Assembly: GCA_035341855.1 (NCBI GenBank)
Contig: DAOQWA010000001.1
Coordinates: 124,001 to 188,000 of the forward strand
Length of the DNA stretch: 64,000 nt
DNA from: QQVM01 sp035341855
GTDB taxonomy: Bacteria > Bacteroidota > Bacteroidia > AKYH767-A > 2013-40CM-41-45
Direction of reading: 5' to 3'
Within the stretch, counting starts at the first letter, position 1, and each line of letters begins with the position of its first letter. Of this stretch, positions 1 through 9,868 are shown in pieces. The position numbers were made by a program, and so were the translations under genes. Below the pieces are notes generated by a model that worked only from the letters and a program-made list of their open reading frames with translations, was not told the DNA's origin and ran no database searches.

Positions 1-137
1 GTATTTCAGTTTAATGCTATTAAACTTACTCGGTTGTTAATGGTAGTCTGGAATAACTGTTACGAAAAAACCTACAATAAAAATTTCGCCGAGCCTCATT
101 TGTAAATATTTTATTCATTTACCAAATTTACGAGTTC

Positions 138-3100
138 ATGAATATGAAAACGATCAACTTTTTCCTCATTTGCCTTTCACTAATTCTATGTGCGTTTCTT
201 CCTTCACCTTTATTAGCACAATTGGATATTCAAAAACTTAATTCCGATTCCATCAATCAATTAAAACTGGACGGAAAGATGACCGGGCAAGAGTCCTTTA
301 CAAATTCTAAGGCCGGAGCAATTGCCAACCTTTCAAGGATCCCCTCAGTACAAAATCCGGAAAGCGTTTCTTCCGCTTTAAATTGTAATTGCTGGGTTCC
401 ACAAGATGCTACATGGCAAGTTGCCGCATTTGATGGTTCAGGAGCAAGTGGCGGACCGGGTGTTCCACCGGATTATAGAAATGACGATTGGTCAACCGTC
501 CCACTTAACCTTCCATTTAATTTTTGTTTTTATGGTACGAACGTAGATAGTGTATACATTAATAATAATGGTAACGTTTCTATAGGTGGAGCCTATTCTA
601 CATTCACCGCATCAGGATTTCCGAACAATCAATTCGTGATGATCGCTCCATTCTGGGGAGATGTTGATACAAGAGGACCTTTGAGTGGTATTGTTCGTTA
701 TACCATTAAGCCTACATACATGATCGTTCAATGGGAAAACGTAGGTTATTTCAGTCAGCAGGATGATAAATTAAATTCTTTTCAGCTTATCATTACTGAT
801 GGATTAGACCCTATCCTACCGGCAGGGCAGAACACATCATTTTGCTATAAGGACATGCAATGGACGACCGGGTCTGCGTCAGGAGGGGTTAATGGTTTCG
901 GTGGAACACCTGCTACAGTTGGTGTAAACAGAGGAAATGGGATTGATTATATACAGGTTGGCCTTTTTGACACGTCCGGTGCAGCTTATGATGGACCCTA
1001 TGGGAATTCTGATGGCATTGACGCACTGGATAACCAATCATTTTATTTTAACTCATGTGTGAGCAGTTCAAACATAGCCCCATTGGTCACAGCCATTCAG
1101 GTGTGTGACACATTAAAATTCTGTTGCTATGATACTTTGATCGTGCATGCTGAATATCTTTCACCTGAGCTAGGACAGACAACAACTCCCGGAGTAAATC
1201 CGAATGGGATGTCGGGTGTCTCTGTTTTGAATAGTACCATTGGCAATACTGCTTCAATTGATGTACAGATAATCGGATCTCCTTCAAATATCGGATTTCA
1301 TACAATTTATATCACCGGAACCGATGACGGTGCTCCACCGCTCACCAATTCAACACCGGTGATTGTACAAGTTCAACCCGTACCACTAACCAGTTTCACG
1401 TTTACTCCCCCAATGCCTGTGAATCCCGGAACAACTGTGAACTTTACCAACACAACTGTTGGAGCTTTTTCATATGTGTGGGATTTCGGTGATGGCTCCC
1501 CTACTTCATCATTACGTGATCCTTCACATACTTATTCAACCGGTGGAAATTACGTTGTCACGCTGACAGCAACAGGTCCGAATGGTTGCTCTTCAACTTT
1601 CAGCACTCCAATAATAGTTGTTGCATGTGCAACGGCCAGTTTTACAATTGATGATACTCTATGCATTAACGAACCTACAGTGGTGACATTTACGGGTGCC
1701 GCCAGCGCAGGTGCTGTTTTTAATTGGAACTTCGGAAGTGCTACAGTAATTTCAGGAAGTGGACGCGGCCCTTATTCTATCATGTGGGGAAATTCAGGAA
1801 ATAAGACTGTAAGCTTAACTGTGAATGATAATCCTTGTGCGGCGATTAGCGATTCCGAAGCAGTCTTCATTGTACCAACACCGCTTGCATCTTTTACAAG
1901 CAGTACTTCACTATGTGTGGGGGACCAGGGTAGTGTGGCATTTAATGGAACTGCTCAAAACAATGCAACACTTACCTGGAATTTAGGAAGTGGAACAATT
2001 CTCTCAGGAACGGGGACAACTGCGGATCCATACAATGTTCAATGGAATACTGCAGGAGCAAGCAGCATCAGCCTGATAGTAAATCAGAATGGCTGTGCAG
2101 ACACGACCCAGACAAATGTGTTGGTGAATGAAGTTCCTACTGCATTGTTTACAATGGCACCATCTGTTTGCGCAGAAAGTCCTGTGCAAATAACTTACAA
2201 CGGCAATGCCTCCGCTTCTGCAACCTACAACTGGAATTTTGGCGGAGGTATTGTGCATAGCGGAAGTGGTCAGGGTCCATACTCAGTGAGTTGGACGAAC
2301 CCCGGAAATCCAAATGTTAGCCTAAGTGTTTCTGAGAACAACTGTAATTCTGTTCCCAATTCTATTCCAATCCTTATTAATGCAATTCCGGAAGCATCAT
2401 TCAACACGAATGCTTTTACTTGTCCCGACGAGCAACAAAATATCAGCTTTACCGGCAGTGCAAGCCCAAGTGCTATTTATACATGGACTTTCGGAGGGGC
2501 GAATGTTGCTTCCGGAAGTGGTGCAGGTCCTTACATGGTAAGCTGGAGCACCTCCGGCACTAAAAGTATAGGTCTGGTGATAACAGACAATGGATGTGCT
2601 GACACCAGCACATTTAATGTTTCTGTAAAAACTGTCCCGACATCAATCTTTACAATCCCGTCCGAAGCATGTCCTCTTGATACTGTAATGGTAATGTATA
2701 CAGGAAATGCAGATCCATCTGCTACTTTTGACTGGACTTTCGGAGGTGCCAATCTTATATCAGGCAGTGGAAATGGTCCCTACTTACTGAGCTGGAACGC
2801 AGCCACATCAGCAAACATAACTCTTACTGTAACCGAAAATGGATGTGCTTCACCAATTTCACAAAACACAATAGCGATAGCTTCACTTCCACCGGCAAAT
2901 GCAGGCATAGATAAAAGCATGTGTTCAGGAACCACTCTTACAATTGGATCTGCTGCAACCGGTGGTATTTCATACAGTTGGATGCCTCAAACAGGACTCT
3001 CTGCACCAAACTCTTCTTCAACGACAGTAGAAGGAATAAATCAAAGTGTTTTCCCCGAAGTAAGAAAGTATATTCTGTTTGTAGAATCAGGTATTGGTTG

Positions 3101-4160
3101 TCACAATTCTGATACCGTACTTATTACCATTAATCCGGTCCCGGTAGTCTCATTTACAAATCAGGCATCTCAGTGCTTTAAGGATAATAAATTTCAATTT
3201 TACGTTAGCGGATCTATTATACCCGGTGCACAGTACTCATGGGATTTTGGTCCTGATGCAAATCCATCGCAATCGAATCAGGCCATCCCGCCACCGGTGC
3301 ACTTTAATAGCGTTGACACCTTTATGGTAAGCGTGAGTGCAAATTTTGAGTTTTGCGATGCAATACCATTTTCAGATAATGTAATTGTTGTAGCTGATCC
3401 GGTGGCTGCATTTACACCACTTTTGCATGAAGGATGTGTCCCTCTCACAGTACCTTTTTTAAACCAAAGCTCCGGAGTCAACAATTCCTATCTGTGGAAC
3501 TTTGGTGACAATTCCAGTATTACTGACGAACAAGTTGTTCACGTGTTTACAAAACCAGGGCTTTATTCTGTTGAACTTACAACTCAAAATGCAGCAGGCT
3601 GCACCGATTATATAGTTTATCCGAACCTTATAACAGTAAACCCGCTGCCTCAAGCATCTTTTAACCCTTCTCCGGAGACTGCCAATATCCTGGAACCAAT
3701 AATTCAATTCCTTAATACCACTCCCGGAATAAATCAATACGAATGGACATTTGGTGATGGCGACAGTTCGATTGAAACAAATCCGGATCACATGTACCGA
3801 GAAATAGGCTCATATGAAGTAACTCTTTATACTACTAATATTTACGGCTGTCGCGATTCGGTGACTGCCTTGGTACATATTGAAGATGATTACACTTTTT
3901 ATGTTCCAAATGCATTCAGTCCGAATGGTGATGGAAGGAATGACACCTTTAGTGGTCATGGCACCCGCATCAAAGCATATCACATGGATATTTTGGACAG
4001 ATGGGGACTGGTAATTTACTCAACCGATGATATTAACAAGCCCTGGGACGGGAAAGTAACACGTGATGTACAGTCTGATGTATATCTTTATAAAATTCTG
4101 GTCACAGACAATAAAAACAAATCTCACATTTATACAGGGCATGTCAGTGTGATTCGCTGA
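138..4160 (+). CDS. Giant secreted PKD-repeat protein with type B T9SS (gliding-associated, CHU_C) C-terminal domain
   Basis: A 1340-residue exported protein, probably a cell-surface adhesin or matrix protein. A signal peptide covers about residues 1-28 and ends in LLAQ. Residues about 85-310 look like a nidogen-type (NIDO) domain, with FCFYG, NNNGNVSIGG and APFWGDVDTRG. A classic PKD domain follows at about 420-500 (WDFGDGSP). Next come about five related modules of some 80 residues, each with a W-N/T-F/L-G core and an SGSG-x-GPY turn, then further PKD domains (WNFGDN, WTFGDGDS). The last 85 residues carry PNAFSPNGDG, DRWG and PWDGK, the signature of the gliding-motility-associated C-terminal domain used as a type B T9SS signal. 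The ATG at 138 is followed by a second one at 144; either could be used. The gene converges on the NADH dehydrogenase gene with a 6-base gap. The ligand cannot be told. Confidence 0.9.
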   Translation: MNMKTINFFLICLSLILCAFLPSPLLAQLDIQKLNSDSINQLKLDGKMTGQESFTNSKAGAIANLSRIPSVQNPESVSSALNCNCWVPQDATWQVAAFDGSGASGGPGVPPDYRNDDWSTVPLNLPFNFCFYGTNVDSVYINNNGNVSIGGAYSTFTASGFPNNQFVMIAPFWGDVDTRGPLSGIVRYTIKPTYMIVQWENVGYFSQQDDKLNSFQLIITDGLDPILPAGQNTSFCYKDMQWTTGSASGGVNGFGGTPATVGVNRGNGIDYIQVGLFDTSGAAYDGPYGNSDGIDALDNQSFYFNSCVSSSNIAPLVTAIQVCDTLKFCCYDTLIVHAEYLSPELGQTTTPGVNPNGMSGVSVLNSTIGNTASIDVQIIGSPSNIGFHTIYITGTDDGAPPLTNSTPVIVQVQPVPLTSFTFTPPMPVNPGTTVNFTNTTVGAFSYVWDFGDGSPTSSLRDPSHTYSTGGNYVVTLTATGPNGCSSTFSTPIIVVACATASFTIDDTLCINEPTVVTFTGAASAGAVFNWNFGSATVISGSGRGPYSIMWGNSGNKTVSLTVNDNPCAAISDSEAVFIVPTPLASFTSSTSLCVGDQGSVAFNGTAQNNATLTWNLGSGTILSGTGTTADPYNVQWNTAGASSISLIVNQNGCADTTQTNVLVNEVPTALFTMAPSVCAESPVQITYNGNASASATYNWNFGGGIVHSGSGQGPYSVSWTNPGNPNVSLSVSENNCNSVPNSIPILINAIPEASFNTNAFTCPDEQQNISFTGSASPSAIYTWTFGGANVASGSGAGPYMVSWSTSGTKSIGLVITDNGCADTSTFNVSVKTVPTSIFTIPSEACPLDTVMVMYTGNADPSATFDWTFGGANLISGSGNGPYLLSWNAATSANITLTVTENGCASPISQNTIAIASLPPANAGIDKSMCSGTTLTIGSAATGGISYSWMPQTGLSAPNSSSTTVEGINQSVFPEVRKYILFVESGIGCHNSDTVLITINPVPVVSFTNQASQCFKDNKFQFYVSGSIIPGAQYSWDFGPDANPSQSNQAIPPPVHFNSVDTFMVSVSANFEFCDAIPFSDNVIVVADPVAAFTPLLHEGCVPLTVPFLNQSSGVNNSYLWNFGDNSSITDEQVVHVFTKPGLYSVELTTQNAAGCTDYIVYPNLITVNPLPQASFNPSPETANILEPIIQFLNTTPGINQYEWTFGDGDSSIETNPDHMYREIGSYEVTLYTTNIYGCRDSVTALVHIEDDYTFYVPNAFSPNGDGRNDTFSGHGTRIKAYHMDILDRWGLVIYSTDDINKPWDGKVTRDVQSDVYLYKILVTDNKNKSHIYTGHVSVIR

Positions 4161-4166
4161 TTTATT

Positions 4167-5423
4167 TTATGACCTCTTTTTATCGGTAAGTATCAACCGC
4201 AGCGATGTGTTTTTTGTTACATAAGCCCATGCCCAGTTAATAAAAATGATCAGTTTGTTTTTTACTGAAAGTATCAACATGAGGTGTAAAAACATCCAGA
4301 TCAGCCATGCAAAATAACCTTGGAGTTTTATAAAGGAAAGATCAACGACAGCTTTGTTTCTTCCCACCGTTGCCATTGAACCCAGATCATGGTACTCAAA
4401 TTCCTTCATCACTTTTCCTTTGATCAAGAAATTCAAATTTTTTGCGAGTCTGACTGCCTGATTGATGGCAACATTGGCAACCTGCGGATGTCCTTTAGGA
4501 TATAGCGGTGTCTCCATATAAGCAATGTCACCGATGGCAAATATATTTTCAGAGCGGAAAACTTTATTAAACCTATCCACTTTGATCCGATTTCCGGCTA
4601 TCAATTCAGTTGATGAGATACCTGCAATGGTATTTGCTTTTACTCCGGCTGCCCATATAACAGTTTTTGTTCTGACTTCTTGGCCGTTATGAAAACGTAT
4701 CGTTTCTCCATCATAATTTTTCACCATTGTTTCCCTGAAGATCTCTACACCTATGTCTTCAAGATATTTTTGCGAGGCTCGGGAAGCATTTGCACTCATG
4801 TTATTTAAAGTGTTTTTACTTCCTTCAACCAAAATAATTCTAAACTTAGAAAAGTCTATGCCCGGATAATCTTTGGGAAGAATATCCTTTTTAATTTCCG
4901 CAAAAGCGCCGGCTAATTCAACACCTGTCGGACCGGCACCTACAATTACAAGATTCAAAAGACTTTCCTTTTCATCTTCTGAAGCTGAAATAATTTTCTC
5001 AAAAACTAATAATATGTGATTACGAATACGTATAGCATCATAAGTAGACTTCAATGTTAAACAGTTTTTCTCCAGCTCTTTATTACCGTAAAAATTTGTT
5101 TCACATCCGATGGCAATTATCAGGTAATCATAATGGAAGTTCCCAATATCAGATTTAATGATTTTTTGAGATCCAATAATTTCTTCTACTTCAGCCAGCC
5201 TGATATGCAGATTCTTTTTCTTCTTAAAAATATTTCTTAAAGGAAAAGAAATACTTGAAGGTTCAATTTGAGAAGTTGCGACCTGATAAAAAAGCGGTTG
5301 AAACTGATGATGGTTTAGTTTGTCGATTAAAGTAATATCAAACAAACGTTCATCCAATTTTTTAACAAGCTCAATTCCTGCAAACCCTCCTCCAACGACA
5401 ACTACTTTTTTTCTTCCCGCCAT
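4167..5423 (-). CDS. ndh: Type II NADH:quinone oxidoreductase (NDH-2 family)
   Basis: A single-subunit, non-proton-pumping NADH dehydrogenase that passes electrons from NADH through FAD to the quinone pool at the inner face of the cytoplasmic membrane. The 418-residue protein has an N-terminal FAD Rossmann motif (VVVGGGFAGIEL, about 8-19), a second dinucleotide motif (VGAGPTGVELAG, about 164-175), the AAGV segment and a C-terminal FAIGDIA that contacts FAD. The length is typical of the family. The C-terminus (about 365-410) is rich in aromatic and hydrophobic residues, as expected for the membrane-docking part. It begins with ATG and lies 58 bases downstream of the exported protein at 5482-6303, so the two may be cotranscribed. 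No cysteine pair of the sulfide:quinone reductase type was seen, which favours NDH-2. Confidence 0.88.
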   Translation of the reverse strand: MAGRKKVVVVGGGFAGIELVKKLDERLFDITLIDKLNHHQFQPLFYQVATSQIEPSSISFPLRNIFKKKKNLHIRLAEVEEIIGSQKIIKSDIGNFHYDYLIIAIGCETNFYGNKELEKNCLTLKSTYDAIRIRNHILLVFEKIISASEDEKESLLNLVIVGAGPTGVELAGAFAEIKKDILPKDYPGIDFSKFRIILVEGSKNTLNNMSANASRASQKYLEDIGVEIFRETMVKNYDGETIRFHNGQEVRTKTVIWAAGVKANTIAGISSTELIAGNRIKVDRFNKVFRSENIFAIGDIAYMETPLYPKGHPQVANVAINQAVRLAKNLNFLIKGKVMKEFEYHDLGSMATVGRNKAVVDLSFIKLQGYFAWLIWMFLHLMLILSVKNKLIIFINWAWAYVTKNTSLRLILTDKKRS

Positions 5424-5481
5424 ATTCTTGAATTAGTAGTCTGAATAATTAAGCTAACCAAAAGAAACTCAATCCAGGAAC

Positions 5482-6303
5482 TTATTTATTCTTTGAGTTG
5501 CTTAAGACTGTATCAATTTCAACTTCTACATCCGGCAATGGAAATGCCTCAGCAACTGTATCACGAAAAGTATCATGCCACAAGATCTCTATATCAACTT
5601 TTTGCATGTCTCCGTTTGAAACAGGAATATCCTTCCAAAGGACGACGAATGTGTCGCTCTGGCCCTTCTTCAATACGTTCGCTCTTCTTTGACCTCTGGA
5701 AGCCATATTGGCGAATTCAGTACCCTTAGGGGTTAAAAGTGAAGCTTTTCCGGGATGTACGATACCTATCTTATCTCCTGTATAATCAACACTAAACTTA
5801 ACCACTACATCATCTGTTTTCTTGGTTGACTTAAGCTGAACTATCTTGAATGGTCCGGCTGTAAAATCATTCTTAACAATAGGTAGTTTAAAGTTTTCTG
5901 CTTTAATAGCTCCTTCTTCTGCTTTTACTGTTGCGAAACCCTTTAATTCAAGTGAAAATTTTTCAAACTGTAGTCCTTCACCTTTAATATCTATTACCCG
6001 GGATTCTTCATCATTTGGCCCAATAAGCAAATCCTTCTCAAGATTCTTATAATCCTTCCCATCGGCTTTCAGAATGATCTGATCAGTACTTACCAAAATA
6101 TAATCAGATGTGTTATTCTTTACACGCAATTTAAACTTAATGTAAGCTTTGGTAGAAACACCGTCCGTAATAGTAACTGTGACCGGTCCTTTTTCCAATA
6201 CAACTTCTTTATAGAACACCTTTTCAAAAGATGCCCCAAATACATCACCGGTAAAGCAAACACTTCCGGCAATCAATAAAAAGAGAATTATAGATTTTTT
6301 CAT
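5482..6303 (-). CDS. Exported protein of unknown function
   Basis: I do not recognise the family. The 273-residue product starts with a good signal peptide (MKKSIILFLLIAG, cleaved near VFGA), then shows alternating beta-strand-like segments without cysteines or membrane helices, suggesting a soluble periplasmic or surface beta-sandwich protein. One region (about 40-110) reads like a domain for extracellular ligand binding or assembly, with NNTSDYILV. I chose the ATG at 6303: the frame can be extended by five codons to a TTG, but that gives no better start. A TACCTTTG sequence 9-16 bases upstream of the ATG fits the TAnnTTTG -7 element of this phylum, although no well-spaced TTG was found. The NADH dehydrogenase gene follows in the same direction. 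Confidence 0.72.
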   Translation of the reverse strand: MKKSIILFLLIAGSVCFTGDVFGASFEKVFYKEVVLEKGPVTVTITDGVSTKAYIKFKLRVKNNTSDYILVSTDQIILKADGKDYKNLEKDLLIGPNDEESRVIDIKGEGLQFEKFSLELKGFATVKAEEGAIKAENFKLPIVKNDFTAGPFKIVQLKSTKKTDDVVVKFSVDYTGDKIGIVHPGKASLLTPKGTEFANMASRGQRRANVLKKGQSDTFVVLWKDIPVSNGDMQKVDIEILWHDTFRDTVAEAFPLPDVEVEIDTVLSNSKNK

Positions 6304-6679
6304 GTGTTTTTTTTTCAAAGGTATAACAATGTTTCTCTTTATAAAAATGAAAATCCGGTTGAGAATTGAGACTGAATATTAACGAGCCAAAAAGGCAAGA
6401 GAGAATGTAAGTCATCTTCAAATATAAGACACAAAATTACTCATGAGGTTTTACGATCTGCTATCGCTGATTTTACCAAAAAAGGAATGCAACTTCATAC
6501 CTCACAAAGTTTACTATCGACTAGTACAAGAGCCGGGATGGTTTTGTTAAAAACATTCCTCTTTTTCAGCGATTATAAAGTTTAAAACATCAACTTTGCA
6601 GCGGAGAATACAATAAATCCAAATTCTCAGAAATACAGAATGAATTATCTGTAAGAAGGAGTAAACCTAATCAAAGTTC
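6304..6679. other. Intergenic region between divergent genes; one weak open frame
   Basis: This stretch holds the divergent upstream regions of the exported protein (minus) and the RNA helicase (plus). On the plus strand a frame stays open from 6376 to the TAA at 6583-6585 and reads like protein in its second half (HEVLRSAIADFTKKG), but it lacks an early ATG. A purine-rich AAGGAG lies near 6656-6661, 18 bases before the helicase ATG, which is too far for a normal ribosome binding site. Confidence 0.4.
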
Positions 6680-8002
6680 ATGAGCGCTTCTCAGACCAAT
6701 CTTCAAAGTATCTTAAAAAACCTGCAAATTGACAAACTCAATGAAATCCAATTAGCCACTATAGAGGCAGCCAAGATCAATAAAGACATTTTACTAATTT
6801 CTCCTACCGGTACAGGAAAGACCCTTGCCTATCTGCTGCCAATCGTGCTTGGATTTTCAAAAGACGTTAAATCTGTTAAGGCAATTATCCTGGTTCCAAC
6901 CAGAGAGCTAGCCCTTCAGATTGAGTCAGTGGCAAGAAAAATGAAGTCAAACTATAATATTTGTTGCTGTTATGGCGGCCATTCAGTCCGGATTGAAAAG
7001 AATAGCTTGTCCCAATCACCTGATTTAATTGTTGCTACACCGGGAAGAATGGCGGACCATATAAGCAGAGGAAATATCAATATTAATTTTGTGGAAACTG
7101 TAGTATTGGATGAATTCGACAAGTCTCTGGAAATGGGCTTTGATGAAGAGATGGAATACATCATGGGTCAGTTAAAGAATGTGCGAAAAAAGTATCTCAC
7201 TTCAGCCACAGAGACTGAAACTCTCCCGGCATTTGTTAATCTAAAAAGCCCTATCAAACTGAAATATCAAGCCGAAAGCATTGGCGAAAAATTACTTAGC
7301 TTAAGGCAGGTAAAATCAGAAGATAAGGATAAGCTAAACACACTATATGATCTTCTGTGCAATCTAAACAATGATACTTGCCTGGTTTTTTGCAATCACC
7401 GCGATGCAGTAGAACGGCTCAGCGAATTTTTAAAATCAAAAAAAATAATTCATGACTATTTTCATGGTGGGCTTGAACAACCTGACAGGGAGAAAACTCT
7501 GGCTAAGTTGCGCAATGGAAGTATACAGATATTGATAGCAACTGATCTTGCAGCACGCGGACTAGATATTCCGGAAATTAAATACATTATACATTTTCAG
7601 TTTGCATTAACAGAAGAGGCCTTCATTCACAGGAACGGAAGAACAGCCAGAATGAAGAGCGCAGGTACAGCAATACTTTTGATGAATAATTTTGAAACCT
7701 TACCAGTCTATATCAGGGAAAATCCTGAATTGATGGAGTTAAGTAAATTGCCACCTCCGGAAGAACCCGAATGGGAGACGCTATTTGTAGGCAAAGGAAA
7801 AAAAGACAAAGTGAATAAAATTGATCTTGTAGGATTTCTTTCTAAAAAAGGTGAGCTTGGAAAGGATGATATTGGACTTATTGAAGTAAAAGACCGCTTC
7901 TCATATGTTGCTATCAAGCGAAGTAAAATTAAGGGGTTGATAAAGTCAGTAGCCACTGAAAAAATCAAAGGTAACAAAGCTAAAATTGAAATTGCCAGTT
8001 GA
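6680..8002 (+). CDS. dbpA: DEAD-box ATP-dependent RNA helicase, DbpA-like
   Basis: A 440-residue RNA helicase. The N-terminal half has the Q-motif glutamine (about residue 24), Walker A SPTGTGKT (41-48), PTRELALQ (73-80), TPGR (120-123), motif II as DEFD (144-147) rather than DEAD, and SAT (174-176). The second RecA domain ends in HRNGRTARM. The C-terminal 75 residues (FVGKGKKDKVNK, LVGFLSKKGELGKDDIG, VKDRFSYVAI) match the DbpA RNA-binding domain, which in the E. coli protein recognises 23S rRNA helix 92 during assembly of the large ribosomal subunit. That role is inferred here from domain order. The gene stands alone, divergent from the exported protein upstream, and starts with ATG. Confidence 0.87.
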   Translation: MSASQTNLQSILKNLQIDKLNEIQLATIEAAKINKDILLISPTGTGKTLAYLLPIVLGFSKDVKSVKAIILVPTRELALQIESVARKMKSNYNICCCYGGHSVRIEKNSLSQSPDLIVATPGRMADHISRGNININFVETVVLDEFDKSLEMGFDEEMEYIMGQLKNVRKKYLTSATETETLPAFVNLKSPIKLKYQAESIGEKLLSLRQVKSEDKDKLNTLYDLLCNLNNDTCLVFCNHRDAVERLSEFLKSKKIIHDYFHGGLEQPDREKTLAKLRNGSIQILIATDLAARGLDIPEIKYIIHFQFALTEEAFIHRNGRTARMKSAGTAILLMNNFETLPVYIRENPELMELSKLPPPEEPEWETLFVGKGKKDKVNKIDLVGFLSKKGELGKDDIGLIEVKDRFSYVAIKRSKIKGLIKSVATEKIKGNKAKIEIAS

Positions 8003-8380
8003 AAACATACCAATTCACCTAAATCTGAGTGTTAGCATGCTCAGGAATTACCTGCAAATTCCCATAGAACAGATAAAATAAATTCATTGAACATCATGTT
8101 TCCGGTTACCTTATCATCAATTTACAAAAAACCGACTTCATTAAACAAGTCAATCAATGTACCTGAATTAAGGTGACACAATTTCCAAGGAGATTTTATT
8201 GAGGACGAATATTCCGATACAGGATCGTTTTCCCAACTTTTTAACTCCATAGTTAAAATTTAAAAAGAAGGAGACAAAATAATCCACTAATTGCTTCTAA
8301 TTTGTTAATTAACTACGGTAGAGATCTTGAAATTATAATATTTCGTAATTTGTTGAGATTCGTCAATAAATTTGCAGGCT
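8003..8380. other. Intergenic region, no gene seen
   Basis: No convincing coding frame, RNA gene or repeat was seen. Near the right end TAAATTTG at 8367-8374 matches the -7 element of this phylum, but it is only 6 bases before the next ATG and the TTG triplets upstream are poorly spaced, so it is not claimed as a promoter. Confidence 0.4.
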
Positions 8381-9205
8381 ATGATAAAATTATCTACAGT
8401 TAAATTAATGCTATCTTCCTTTTTTCTATTCTGCCAAACTATTGCAACATCTCAACCGGTTGCCTCATTTTTTGTCGACAGGCACAACATCTGTAGTGGA
8501 CAAATTGTTAATTTCAATAACACCAGTAGCAGTTCAAACATGCATCAATGGCTTATCGATGGCGTACACTACTCCTTTAGCCTTGATACTTTGGCAGTCT
8601 TATATGAAGATTGTTATGACCTAAAAGAAATAAGGCTCATTGCAGGTGACAGTACAACGGGCCTATCCGACTCGGCATCGATAGTGGTTTCAGTCTTTGA
8701 CACATGCTATTTTCATTGGACAGGCACCTTTCTCAACTGCCCCGGCGATACAATCCAACTATCAGCAAGTACGGAAGCTATTGCAACTGAGTTTTTCATT
8801 TCAGAACCTGTCACCATTCTGAACGGCTGTTTGGTCTGCCTTTCCATAGAGTTTATACTACAGAATCAAGGCACCTATGTTGACAAGACAAGCACATATC
8901 AGGGAGGTTGCCATGATGTGACGAGTTATGAATACGTTTGTTCAACTACGAATATCATTGAATACCATAAGTGTAATGCGGAAATTTATCCAAACCCGGT
9001 AAGAGAAAATTTTTTAGTTACTGCTAAAGAAAATGGTCCGTTGAGACTGGAAGTTTCAACTTTAACCGGCAAAATACTGGTTGATCAAATTTTATTTGAA
9101 CAGATAACACAGATTAATTTCACAAATTACCCACCCGGTGTTTACATTTGCAAATTGTCCGTCAAGAATAAAATTCCGTTCATTAAGAAAATTATAAAAC
9201 ACTAA
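8381..9205 (+). CDS. Secreted protein with type A T9SS sorting domain
   Basis: A 274-residue exported protein. The signal peptide (MIKLSTVKLMLSSFFLFCQT) is followed by a short PKD-like segment at about 25-100 (CSGQIVNFNNTS, SSSNMHQWLIDG). A cysteine-rich middle region has several cysteines between about 110 and 195 (CYFHW, CPGDTIQL, CLVCLS, CHDV), probably disulfide-bonded after export. The last 80 residues, from AEIYPNPVRENF through PPGVYICKL, form a type A T9SS sorting domain. I chose the ATG at 8381 because the frame extends only three codons further, to a TTG. The DUF502 gene begins 48 bases downstream in the same direction. The function of the middle region is not recognisable. Confidence 0.8.
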   Translation: MIKLSTVKLMLSSFFLFCQTIATSQPVASFFVDRHNICSGQIVNFNNTSSSSNMHQWLIDGVHYSFSLDTLAVLYEDCYDLKEIRLIAGDSTTGLSDSASIVVSVFDTCYFHWTGTFLNCPGDTIQLSASTEAIATEFFISEPVTILNGCLVCLSIEFILQNQGTYVDKTSTYQGGCHDVTSYEYVCSTTNIIEYHKCNAEIYPNPVRENFLVTAKENGPLRLEVSTLTGKILVDQILFEQITQINFTNYPPGVYICKLSVKNKIPFIKKIIKH

Positions 9206-9253
9206 TTTCGAATTCCCTGTCAACGTCCCAATTCGATCTCTTAAAATGTACCC

Positions 9254-9865
9254 ATGAAAAAAGACAACTTAACCCAGAAGGATAATTCAAAAATTTACAG
9301 ATCACTTTTTCAGTTTTTCCTTCAGGGGCTTTTGATTCTTGCGCCCATAACGATCACGGGCCTGCTCTTATATTGGCTGTTTGAAAAAATTGATGGCATC
9401 TTATTGCCTCTTGTGAATATCCGTGGACTCGGTTTTATAATAATTATTGGTTTCGTTATACTGGTAGGCTGGATAAGCTCAAATTTTTTAATGAGCGGAC
9501 TGCTTCGATTTTTCGATTATTGGTTAGAGCGAACCCCCGGTGTTAAATTTATTTACACATCCGTAAAAGACTTTTTTGGCGCATTCACCGGAGATAAAAA
9601 AAAATTCGACAAGGCCGTACTTGTGAATGTCTTTTCGGAAGACGTTTGGATCATCGGGTTTCTTACAGATGAAGAATTAGAAAAATTTGAATTTGGGAAT
9701 GAGTATGTATCAGTTTATGTACCCCAGTCGTACAATTTTGCCGGACAACTTTATATTCTTCCCAGAACAAAAATCAAAAAGATCAGAAATATTAGCTCCG
9801 GTGAAGCCATGAAATATTCTGTGACAGGTGGTGTCGTTGAATTAGCCGACGACAAAAATGTCTAA
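9254..9865 (+). CDS. DUF502 family integral membrane protein
   Basis: The 203-residue protein belongs to the DUF502 family of unknown function. Two strong transmembrane segments are visible at about 20-48 (FFLQGLLILAPITITGLLLY) and 60-85 (GFIIIIGFVILVGWISS). The family hallmark ERTPGVKFIYTSVKDF follows at about 95-112. The C-terminal half is a soluble domain rich in beta strands (VLVNVF, VYVPQSYNFAGQLYIL). The protein should sit in the cytoplasmic membrane with the C-terminal domain on one side. The gene starts at an ATG 48 bases after the T9SS cargo gene and ends 3 bases before the convergent gene at 9869. The assignment rests on the hydrophobic pattern and the TPG motif. Confidence 0.85.
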   Translation: MKKDNLTQKDNSKIYRSLFQFFLQGLLILAPITITGLLLYWLFEKIDGILLPLVNIRGLGFIIIIGFVILVGWISSNFLMSGLLRFFDYWLERTPGVKFIYTSVKDFFGAFTGDKKKFDKAVLVNVFSEDVWIIGFLTDEELEKFEFGNEYVSVYVPQSYNFAGQLYILPRTKIKKIRNISSGEAMKYSVTGGVVELADDKNV

Positions 9866-9868
9866 AAT

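Noticed and set aside
9209..9237. Inverted repeat TCGAATT-N15-AATTCGA between the T9SS cargo and DUF502 genes
   Set aside because: Only 7 AT-rich pairs and no T-run, so it does not support a terminator call.
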